Source of the DNA: Acidobacteriaceae bacterium
GTDB taxonomy: Bacteria; Acidobacteriota; Terriglobia; Terriglobales; Acidobacteriaceae
Assembly: GCA_009781125.1 (NCBI GenBank)
Contig: WQYS01000122.1
Span: 1 to 6,943, forward strand
Reading direction: 5' to 3'
DNA: 6,943 nucleotides
The notes under the pieces are model-generated. The model searched no databases and was not told the origin of the DNA. It worked only from the letters and a program-made list of their open reading frames with translations. Numbering within the stretch: the stretch's first letter is position 1; each line of letters starts with the position of its first letter. Of this stretch, positions 1-5,709 are shown in pieces. The position numbers were made by a program, and so were the translations under genes.

Positions 1-1955
1 GTCGAAAACTGTCCATATGCCGACCAGTTATTGGTGATGCGATAGTTCGCGTCGATGGAGGGCAGCGTGGTGAAGTAATTGCCGTGGTTGCGGACGAACG
101 CCGCGGGATCGACCAGTGGGTTTCCACCTGGTTCGTTGGGGGCGATACAAACTCCAGGAACCAGACAGCCGAGGGTCTTGCCGTTGTCGGCCCACTGCAT
201 GGTGTTGATCTTGTAGTAGGAGAACTTCACGCCAGGGGTGATCTTCAGCTTGTTCGTCGCGTGGAACTCATACTCGGCGAAGGGTTGGAGCGAGTTGGTC
301 CAGAAGCGTTCGTTGAAGTTTGGCAGCACCTGGTCCTGCCAGTTGTTCAGCGGGTTCGACGGAGTCTGGTGGCGGTTTGTCTTCGCCCACTCGTACCACA
401 CGCCCGCGCGCAGGACGCCGAACTTCGACACCTGGCTCAGGTTGGAGGTTTCGCCGTACTTGCGGTAGCTGTTGTACTTATCTACGCCGCAGGGAAGAGC
501 TGAAACGCCCTTCTTGGTGACGATCTTGTCGCAGGGTGCGATCTGCATATCGTGGTAATACGTTGGATCAAGCTGGTGCGCCGGATCATTGTTGACAGCT
601 GCCGGATCAGCGACGGTTGCGTCGTTGGTCATGGGCACCGCGTTTGAGAAAAACTCGTTGTTGTCGTAGTTGTAAGTGTAGGGCTTGATGTCGAGCGTGA
701 AGCCGTGCCCAAGCTCGCTCTTCAGTCCAACGTACTCGAAGTCTGTGGGGACGTGGTAGCGGTTGTACTGGACGTTGAGATAGTTCATCGGATCAGAGTT
801 GTCGGTCAGCATGAACTTCGTTCCTGAGCCGGCAAACCAGGACAACGGCCCGGTGCAGGTATAGCCGTTTCCTGCTCCAAACAACTGGCAGCGCGTGGGG
901 CTGAAGTTGGGCGCGTTCGCATCCAGCTTGACCACTCCCGAATAGCCAGAGAGCACTGTCTTGCTTGCGAGGAGGTACTGCACCTTGATCGAGCCTGCAT
1001 TGCGCTGCACGAAGTTGTAAGTCTGGTAGCCGTCCGAGGACATGTGGTGGACGTCCATCATGAGGCTCAGCTTGTGGTTGGAGAGCAGCGATCCTGAATC
1101 AAATGCTACGTCGTAGAGTTTGGTGTTCCACGAGCCGTAGTTGAAGTTGAAGCGCAGGCTCCGGACGGGCGAAACCTCGTGCGAAAGCAGATGAATCGAT
1201 CCGCCGAACGGCGTGGGCCCAATGGTGGAGGCGGTGCCGGGCGAGCGGTCGAAGTCGGTGCTGCCGATCCACTGCGCGGGGAAGAAGGCCCAGGAGTGGT
1301 GGCTCGGCGTGTTGGTGTCGTAGAAGGGGATGCCGTCGAAGTCGATGTCGTAGCTGCCGTCGGGGAAGCCGCGGAAGTAGGTGTTGCTCTGGCCCAGGCC
1401 GACGCCGTTGGGGTTGGTCGTAAACGTGCCCGGAACCATCTGCACGATCTCGCCGAAGTCAGCCGTCGGCGGCAGGTAGTTGCGGATGAAGGTGGAGGTG
1501 ATCTGGCTGCGCGCCGAAGTGGCGGCCAGCGACTGCGTCATCGGAGCCAGATCAGCGGCGATGGAGGGAACCTCGTCGGCACTCACCGTGATCTGCTCGT
1601 CCACCTTGTGGATCGCGAGCGAGATGGAGATATATCCCGGAGCGTCGGCGGTAAGGTGAATGTCGCTGCGGCGCGCGTTCTCAAAGCCGGAGGCCATGAT
1701 CTCAAGCGAATATGTGCCCTCGGGCAGAGCGGTGAAGCTGAAGTTGCCACTGGCGTCGGTCGCGGTGCTGCGGGCGTCCTGGGTAGTGTCGTTACGAAGC
1801 GTGACGGCGGCATCGGCTACGACGCTGCCTTTGGGGTCGAGCACAGCGCCGGAGTAGGTGGTTGTAGCCTGTGCAGATAAACGGACGCTGGTTATGGCCA
1901 GCATTAACGTCAAGAGCATCCATATCGTACGTGGGCGCAAAAGCGATTTTGTCAC
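1..1955 (-). CDS. TonB-dependent outer-membrane receptor with carboxypeptidase-regulatory domain (3' end cut by window)
   Basis: My own minus-strand translation gives 651 uninterrupted codons from a GTG at 1955-1953 to the window edge. An in-frame TAG (1988-1986) lies 11 codons upstream. Residues 1-30 form a signal peptide: basic start (KSLLRPR), hydrophobic core (TIWMLLTLMLAITSV) and an AQA cleavage site after Ala30. Residues 33-115 form a beta-sandwich of the carboxypeptidase-regulatory type (YSGAVLDPKG, TDASGNFSF, LPEGTYSLEI). A TonB-box-like stretch, EQITVSADE, follows at 120-128. A plug domain then follows (FGEIVQMVPG, NTYFRGF, FDGIPFY, FGGSIHLLSHE), and after it an aromatic-rich beta-barrel. 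The family moves large or scarce substrates across the outer membrane using TonB/ExbBD energy. Three closely spaced cysteine pairs fall in barrel loops. The substrate cannot be read from sequence. Family call is firm; full length and C-terminus are unseen. Confidence 0.93.
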   Translation of the reverse strand, partial: MTKSLLRPRTIWMLLTLMLAITSVRLSAQATTTYSGAVLDPKGSVVADAAVTLRNDTTQDARSTATDASGNFSFTALPEGTYSLEIMASGFENARRSDIHLTADAPGYISISLAIHKVDEQITVSADEVPSIAADLAPMTQSLAATSARSQITSTFIRNYLPPTADFGEIVQMVPGTFTTNPNGVGLGQSNTYFRGFPDGSYDIDFDGIPFYDTNTPSHHSWAFFPAQWIGSTDFDRSPGTASTIGPTPFGGSIHLLSHEVSPVRSLRFNFNYGSWNTKLYDVAFDSGSLLSNHKLSLMMDVHHMSSDGYQTYNFVQRNAGSIKVQYLLASKTVLSGYSGVVKLDANAPNFSPTRCQLFGAGNGYTCTGPLSWFAGSGTKFMLTDNSDPMNYLNVQYNRYHVPTDFEYVGLKSELGHGFTLDIKPYTYNYDNNEFFSNAVPMTNDATVADPAAVNNDPAHQLDPTYYHDMQIAPCDKIVTKKGVSALPCGVDKYNSYRKYGETSNLSQVSKFGVLRAGVWYEWAKTNRHQTPSNPLNNWQDQVLPNFNERFWTNSLQPFAEYEFHATNKLKITPGVKFSYYKINTMQWADNGKTLGCLVPGVCIAPNEPGGNPLVDPAAFVRNHGNYFTTLPSIDANYRITNNWSAYGQFS

Positions 1956-2137
1956 GAAGTTCCTCCTGGAAGTTTGCAGGAATGACTACCCTGCATCTCC
2001 AGAAATAGAAGCCCCGTGTTGATGCTGTATTACGCCTATATGTACGGAAGGTAAAAGCCGCAGATGCTGCCGGTGAAGCTACTATAGCCGAGGGCTGGAA
2101 CCCAGATAAAGTGTCGAGCAGGCGTGTGCGCGCCTGC
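1956..2137 (-). promoter_or_regulatory. Intergenic leader of the TonB receptor gene with a possible promoter
   Basis: This 182-nt spacer between helicase and receptor holds no gene. Reading the minus strand, a TATAGT (2086-2081, 5 of 6 matches to the sigma-70 -10 box) lies 17 nt after a poor -35 match, TTATCT (2109-2104). That would give a leader of a little over 100 nt. A second, weaker pair is TTTACC with TAATAC, also 17 nt apart and closer to the gene. Acidobacterial promoters are poorly defined, so this is only a suggestion. A transcription start here would fit the terminator-like hairpin just upstream. Confidence 0.3.
1962..1967 (-). promoter_or_regulatory. Shine-Dalgarno AGGAGG of the TonB receptor gene
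   Basis: A consensus AGGAGG lies 6 nt before the GTG at 1955. It decides the start: the next in-frame ATG is codon 13, which would remove the basic n-region of the signal peptide, and no other start lies between the GTG and the upstream in-frame stop. Confidence 0.85.
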
Positions 2138-2139
2138 TC
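2116..2139 (-). terminator. Hairpin terminator candidate after the DEAD-box helicase gene
   Basis: A perfect 9-bp GC-rich stem (GAGCAGGCG with CGCCTGCTC) closes a 6-nt loop. On the minus strand it begins inside the helicase TGA stop codon (2140-2138) and is followed by GACACTTTATC, so the U-tract is weak. The position exactly at the gene end and the stem stability favour a terminator or an RNA 3'-end stabiliser. The weak U-tract leaves its efficiency open. Confidence 0.55.
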
Positions 2140-3544
2140 AGCGGTTATTCTTCAGCACCGCCCTTTTCCCGGAAGGCTTTGCCTTGCCGCTCCGCTTGCC
2201 GCGGCTGGAACTGCGGCCTCGATCCGGCGCTGCAACGCCCGCAGGGGAATCGCTGCGCCGTGACCTCGACTCCAGCGCCAGCAGATCGTCGATACTCGCA
2301 TTCTGATACGAGCCCAGATCGATGGGTTGGTTGCGCTGTTCGCGCTCCAGGCTGCCGTCAGCTTCGCGCCAGTCGAACGCAATTTTGAGCTCGCGCTCGA
2401 ACCTGCGGGCGTCGCTTCTCTCCTGAGGCATCACGAAGGTGGTGGCTACGCCTCGGGCTCCGGCCCGCCCCGTGCGTCCGATGCGATGTACGAAGTCCAG
2501 GCTGGCGTTGGGCAGATCGTAGTTGACGACATGCGCAATGTCAGAGATATCGATGCCGCGGGCGGCAACGTCGGTCGCCACCAGCACGCGATGCTTGCCG
2601 TTGGCGAACCCCTTGAGGGCGGCCGTCCGCTGCGACTGCGAGCGGTCTCCGTGAATCGCGTCGGCATCGTGGCCGAGCTTTTGCAGCTTCTTCGAGATGC
2701 GGTCCGCGCCATGCTTGGTGCGCGAGAAGACGAGAAACGATCCCTCCTCCTGGTTGAGCATCTGGTCGAGCAGACCGAGCTTCTGGTCCTGCATCACCGA
2801 GCAGGCGCGCAACTCGACCTGATCGGACGGCTTCGAGGTCACGCCAATCTCGACGCGGACCGGATCCTTGACGTAGTCGCGCACGACCTCCTGAATCTCG
2901 ACGTCCAGCGTCGCCGAGTAGCACATCGTCTGGCGCGCGCGCGGAACCGCCGCGACGATGCGGCGAATCGAGGGCAGAAAGCCCATGTCCAGCATGCGGT
3001 CCACCTCGTCGAGCACCAGCATCTCGACCTTTGAGAGATCGATCTCGTTGCGGCGCAGGTAGTCCTCCAGGCGTCCCGGCGTGGCCACGACGACGCGCGG
3101 CCCGCGGTCCAGTTGCTCAAGCTGGTTGTTCTCCGAGAGCCCGCCGCAGACGAGCACGGCATCGTGCTTCGCCGAGGGCACCAGCTTCCAGTAAACGTCG
3201 AGAACCTGCATGGCAAGCTCCCGCGTTGGCAGCAGGATCAGTGCGCGGACAGGGTTGCGCTTGCCGCGAGCGCTGGGCGCGGAGACCGCGTTCAGCCGCT
3301 CCAGCATGGGAACGAGAAAGCTCAGAGTCTTGCCGGTGCCGGTGGCGGCGGTGGCGAGGATGTCCTTGCCCGTGAGCGCCGGAGGAATCGCCTGCGCCTG
3401 CACCGGGGTTGGAGTGATGTAGCCCGCATCGGTCAGGCGCGTCTTCAGCGAGCCGGAGATGTCGAAGCTGGTAAACAGAGGGGTTTCAAGAAAGTCAGCA
3501 GCCTGGGGGGAGCCCAGTTGCTTCGATAGCTTTGTAGTAGTCAA
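2138..3544 (-). CDS. RhlE-like DEAD-box ATP-dependent RNA helicase (DEVD variant)
   Basis: A 468-residue protein with all superfamily-2 motifs in order: Q motif region (GYITPTPVQ, 41-49), motif I ATGTGKT (67-73), Ia PTRELA (106-111), Ib TPGR (155-158), II DEVD (179-182), III SAT (210-212), IV LVFSRTK (271-277), V ATDVAARGIDI (323-333) and VI HRIGRTGR (353-360). Two RecA-like domains are followed by a tail from about residue 400 that is rich in Ser, Arg and Lys and probably binds RNA non-specifically. Such proteins unwind short RNA duplexes with ATP in the cytoplasm, in ribosome assembly or mRNA decay and often in cold adaptation. The start is TTG (3544-3542): an in-frame TAA lies two codons upstream and the first internal Met is residue 80, past motif I. 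DEVD in place of DEAD is the only unusual core residue. RhlE is the best subgroup by motif style, but CsdA/SrmB-like assignment is not excluded. Confidence 0.95.
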   Translation of the reverse strand: MTTTKLSKQLGSPQAADFLETPLFTSFDISGSLKTRLTDAGYITPTPVQAQAIPPALTGKDILATAATGTGKTLSFLVPMLERLNAVSAPSARGKRNPVRALILLPTRELAMQVLDVYWKLVPSAKHDAVLVCGGLSENNQLEQLDRGPRVVVATPGRLEDYLRRNEIDLSKVEMLVLDEVDRMLDMGFLPSIRRIVAAVPRARQTMCYSATLDVEIQEVVRDYVKDPVRVEIGVTSKPSDQVELRACSVMQDQKLGLLDQMLNQEEGSFLVFSRTKHGADRISKKLQKLGHDADAIHGDRSQSQRTAALKGFANGKHRVLVATDVAARGIDISDIAHVVNYDLPNASLDFVHRIGRTGRAGARGVATTFVMPQERSDARRFERELKIAFDWREADGSLEREQRNQPIDLGSYQNASIDDLLALESRSRRSDSPAGVAAPDRGRSSSRGKRSGKAKPSGKRAVLKNNR

Positions 3545-3551
3545 AATTTAG

Positions 3552-3556
3552 TCCTT
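3552..3556 (-). promoter_or_regulatory. Shine-Dalgarno AAGGA that supports the TTG start of the helicase
   Basis: AAGGA lies 7 nt before the TTG at 3544-3542, an ideal spacing. Since no ATG or GTG can serve as the start without losing the Q motif or motif I, this site and the upstream TAA (3550-3548) fix the rare TTG as the initiation codon. Confidence 0.75.
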
Positions 3557-3772
3557 CGTTGTAGGCCGTCACGCGGACGGGCGCTATGGAATGCAGATTA
3601 GGATGCGGCCTGCGCATCGTGGATTCCGGAGTATCAGTTTTGCCCTGTATTTTCAGACCAAAGAACTGCTGCACGGCGAGGAAGATACATCTTCCATCAG
3701 AGCCAGAGCATTGGGAATCGCTTCTGCGGTCTCTGGCCAGTCCGAATCCACTCAAGACTCTACCGCGAAGCC

Positions 3773-3791
3773 GACAGCCGTCCAGGCTGTC
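3773..3791. repeat. Inverted repeat, 7-bp perfect stem
   Basis: GACAGCC and GGCTGTC flank a 5-nt loop. Neither strand has a U-run after it, so it is not a standard terminator. It marks the helicase-proximal edge of the hairpin-rich stretch and, on the minus strand, would sit in the far 5' leader of the helicase if transcription starts upstream of it. Confidence 0.5.
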
Positions 3792-3906
3792 TCTCTAATA
3801 AGGATAGCATTTACAGCACTCATAAGCACTTGAAATGATCCGGGGCGGAAGCCTGTAAGCGCTAAGATAACCGTCCTTTGCACAAAACGCAGTCGCTTCC
3901 AGGTAC

Positions 3907-3926
3907 GCCAGGCCTTTAGGTCTGGC
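3907..3926. repeat. Inverted repeat, 8-bp stem with a 4-nt loop
   Basis: GCCAGGCC and GGTCTGGC flank TTTA. The stem has seven Watson-Crick pairs and one G-T pair on the plus strand, while the minus strand has an A-C mismatch there, so plus-strand RNA would fold better. On the plus strand it is followed by TTCTCTG, too short a T-run for a confident terminator. Confidence 0.45.
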
Positions 3927-4006
3927 TTCTCTGATACAAGCGAAGGAAGAGGCTTCAGGTCGCCGCGGCGACTATGCCTTTTCGATGCAGCAAAAGCACT
4001 ATCCCA

Positions 4007-4047
4007 GGGGCTAGAGCCCCGGCCTATCTGGTTTCGGGGAACCGAAA
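4007..4047. repeat. Two adjacent hairpins downstream of the methyltransferase-like gene
   Basis: GGGGCT/AGCCCC (4007-4020) and TTTCGG/CCGAAA (4032-4047) lie 11 nt apart. The second closes on GGAA, a GNRA-type tetraloop, in the plus-strand reading and on TTCC in the minus-strand reading. They sit 44-84 nt beyond the stop of the 4091-5122 gene, a plausible place for transcription to end, but without a U-tract on the minus strand. They may equally belong to an intergenic repeat. Confidence 0.4.
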
Positions 4048-4090
4048 ATAATTGCGCTGATTTACGCAAGCCGGTCTAGCCCGGAGATGC

Positions 4091-5122
4091 TTACTTCTGC
4101 GCCGCGCTGGCCGGAGCCAGTGAAAACGCAAAATCGCGCAACGCATCCATATTCGCAATCGGCGTGCTGCGGGGCACCTCGCATCCGGCGGAGATGATGT
4201 GGTTGGGAGCGCAGATGCGATAACACTCCTCCGCCGCAGCCCTCACCTGAACCGGAGTTCCCTTCTCCATCACCTCTACGGTCGGGATATTTCCGAGGAT
4301 GATCGGGTCTGGCCCCATCTTCTGGCGCACAAGTTCGAGAGACACCGGAGAATCGACGTCAATGATATCGTAGCCGGGCTTTACGCGCGCCTCGCAGATC
4401 TTGGCCGTTTTGCCGCAGATGTGCGAGCGCGTCTTCACGCCCATGCCGCGCAGCGCTTCAACCAGCCTCATGTGGTGGGGAAGAACAATCTCTTCAAAGA
4501 CAGAGCGGCCAATCAAGGAAGCAGCCGCGTCTCCGACACCGATAAGGTCAGCTCCGGCCTTGCACTGGGCGCGCGCAAACTCGATGGCCAAATCCGTCAC
4601 AAAGGTCATCAGTTCGTTGACGAAGACGGGATCGTCGTAAAAATCCAGCATCAGCGTATTGATTCCGCGCAGATTCGCGGCCACGGCGCAGGGACCGTCA
4701 ATCCAGCCCTCGACGACCAGCTCGTTTCCAACTCTTTCCTTGAAAAGCGCAACAGCATTGATGCGGTCAGACATGCGCTTGGTGCTGCACGGATCGGGAA
4801 CCTTCAGCCGCGCCAGCTTGGTTTTATCGGCGAGCAGGGAGTCGTCTTCGACGAGGGCTGGCGGCTGATCTTCAAAGAAGTGAATGGAGGCGCCAAGGTC
4901 GCCCGCCTCGCGCGCGGGATCGGAGATGCCGGAGACCAGATCGAATCCAAACCGCTCCGCGGTGCGAATCTGGGCCTCGACCATTACGCGGTGGTCGGTT
5001 GCATACGCCAGATACTTGGCTCCGATCTGATCGGCGGCAAACATCATGGTGATCGGCATGAACGGAACCCGGTCCACCGGACGCCGCTCCAGCAGCGCAA
5101 AAAATCTCTCACGGCTATTCAT
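4091..5122 (-). CDS. Uroporphyrinogen decarboxylase-superfamily protein, MtaA/CmuA-like methyltransferase
   Basis: A 343-residue protein of normal family length and TIM-barrel type. The opening NSRERFFALLERRPVDRVPFMP is typical of the superfamily. The C-terminal half has His234-X-Cys236 (SHICGKT) and Cys314 (SAGCEVP), matching the His-X-Cys...Cys zinc motif of the corrinoid-dependent methyltransferases MtaA, MtbA and CmuA. True HemE decarboxylases lack this zinc site, so haem synthesis is unlikely. Family members move a methyl group between a methyl-corrinoid protein and a thiol such as coenzyme M or tetrahydrofolate. The ATG at 5122 has only a weak purine-rich site (GAGAG, 10 nt upstream). 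It follows the mutarotase-like gene by 68 nt on the same strand and is probably co-transcribed with it. No corrinoid-binding protein is visible here, so substrate and acceptor are unknown. Confidence 0.85.
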   Translation of the reverse strand: MNSRERFFALLERRPVDRVPFMPITMMFAADQIGAKYLAYATDHRVMVEAQIRTAERFGFDLVSGISDPAREAGDLGASIHFFEDQPPALVEDDSLLADKTKLARLKVPDPCSTKRMSDRINAVALFKERVGNELVVEGWIDGPCAVAANLRGINTLMLDFYDDPVFVNELMTFVTDLAIEFARAQCKAGADLIGVGDAAASLIGRSVFEEIVLPHHMRLVEALRGMGVKTRSHICGKTAKICEARVKPGYDIIDVDSPVSLELVRQKMGPDPIILGNIPTVEVMEKGTPVQVRAAAEECYRICAPNHIISAGCEVPRSTPIANMDALRDFAFSLAPASAAQK

Positions 5123-5143
5123 TGCGGATTTTCTCTCTCCCAG

Positions 5144-5169
5144 GGCGCTGCCATCTCCATCGCAGCGCC
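5144..5169 (-). promoter_or_regulatory. Intercistronic hairpin before the methyltransferase-like gene
   Basis: GGCGCTGC and GCAGCGCC pair perfectly over 8 bp around a 10-nt loop, GATGGAGATG on the minus strand. It fills the gap between the mutarotase-like stop (5193-5191) and the next start (5122), ending just before the purine-rich GGGAGAGAG that acts as ribosome binding site. There is no U-tract, so a role in mRNA processing, stability or translation is more likely than termination. Confidence 0.5.
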
Positions 5170-5190
5170 GTACTTCGTAATTAGTCTATG

Positions 5191-5709
5191 TTACCCGCGC
5201 GCGGCGACGGGTTCCTCTCGCAGCGATTCTCTTAGTCTCTTCTCGGCTTCGGCGTTCCAGTAGCCGCAGTCCAGCTCGAAAAATACCGACGTGTACGGTA
5301 TCGTCAGCGTCGATTTGAGAATCACTACGTTGAACAGCCTCGCGCTCTGGTCGAGCCTGGCTATGATCTGCTCGTGCTCCAGTGTATGAATGCTTTGGCC
5401 GTTCAAAGCCTTGCCTATCTGCTCGCGCAGCCTGTTGACTCCTGGAGCATCCGCCTCTGGCACATCGTTCAGCTCGGCGTCCAAATAGATGTTCGCACGA
5501 ATATGTCTGGCAGCCGCAATCGCCGCGGCGACCTTGCCCAGCACCTCGACGTGATCCTCTCCGGTGTACAGCGTCTCGATGCCCGGATTAGACTGCGCCG
5601 GATAGGCCGCATCCGTCACCACGATCCAGTTGCGATGGCCCAGTACTGGCAGCAGACCCTTCAAGCGGCCCTCCCAGCCTCCGCCGGAACTCTTGTCAAA
5701 CAAGCTCAT
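5191..5709 (-). CDS. RbsD/FucU-family sugar mutarotase-like protein, divergent and long
   Basis: A 172-residue protein. LGHRNWIVVTDAAYPAQS (residues 23-40) lines up without gaps with the FucU active-site region, giving His25, Asp33 and Pro37 as family residues. Near the end, IPYTSVFFELDCG (137-149) aligns with the family's Tyr-X-Asn sugar-contact segment, with Tyr139 kept but Asn replaced by Ser141. RbsD and FucU enzymes speed exchange between ring forms or anomers of ribose and fucose in the cytoplasm. This one is about 30 residues longer, mostly from a charged C-terminal helix (about 151-169). I chose ATG 5709 because AGGAG lies 9 nt upstream; starts 17 residues further up would put a low-complexity stretch before the domain. 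It overlaps the end of the symporter gene by 14 nt, a sign of translational coupling. Mutarotase activity is inferred; a different sugar or a binding role is possible. Confidence 0.78.
   Translation of the reverse strand: MSLFDKSSGGGWEGRLKGLLPVLGHRNWIVVTDAAYPAQSNPGIETLYTGEDHVEVLGKVAAAIAAARHIRANIYLDAELNDVPEADAPGVNRLREQIGKALNGQSIHTLEHEQIIARLDQSARLFNVVILKSTLTIPYTSVFFELDCGYWNAEAEKRLRESLREEPVAARG

Larger units (their letters stand above)
3545..4090. other. Hairpin-rich intergenic region without a supported gene
   Basis: These 546 nt separate the helicase from the sugar-related unit. Two minus-strand open frames (86 and 105 codons) cross it, but neither shows a domain, a convincing ribosome binding site or a protein-like composition. 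The part from about 3770 to 4050 is dense in inverted repeats: 3773-3791 (7-bp perfect stem), 3847-3852 with 3895-3900 (GGAAGC/GCTTCC), 3907-3926, the 14-nt palindrome 3959-3972, 4007-4020 and 4032-4047. There is also a direct repeat AGCACT at 3815-3820 and 3825-3830, one helical turn apart. The style resembles dispersed intergenic elements of Acidobacteriota, an impression that only a genome-wide search could confirm. The stretch 3545-3770 should contain the helicase leader, but I see no clear promoter in it. Confidence 0.6.

Noticed and set aside
1179..1880. 233-codon plus-strand open frame
   Set aside because: It is antisense to the signal peptide, regulatory domain and plug of the receptor; its Gly/Val/Arg/Ala-rich composition is a shadow pattern.
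2327..3034. 235-codon plus-strand open frame inside the helicase gene
   Set aside because: It is antisense to the conserved helicase motifs and has no domain of its own.
3495..3755. 86-codon minus-strand open frame overlapping the helicase start
   Set aside because: It overlaps the helicase start in another frame, shows no domain or ribosome binding site, and ends shortly inside the helicase. A leader-peptide role was considered but nothing supports it.
3752..4069. 105-codon minus-strand open frame in the intergenic region
   Set aside because: It runs straight through several inverted repeats, has no convincing ribosome binding site and no domain. I treat it as translation of a repeat-like sequence. 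A family of near-identical predicted proteins in the same genome would point to the DNA repeat, not to a protein.
4091..5122. Genuine uroporphyrinogen III decarboxylase (hemE)
   Set aside because: The His-X-Cys...Cys zinc motif is typical of the methyltransferase branch and absent from HemE, and no haem-synthesis gene is nearby.
4199..5263. 354-codon plus-strand open frame opposite the methyltransferase-like and mutarotase-like genes
   Set aside because: It lies fully antisense to two genes with clear family motifs, has no recognisable domain, and is the kind of long antisense frame expected from biased codon use in GC-rich DNA.
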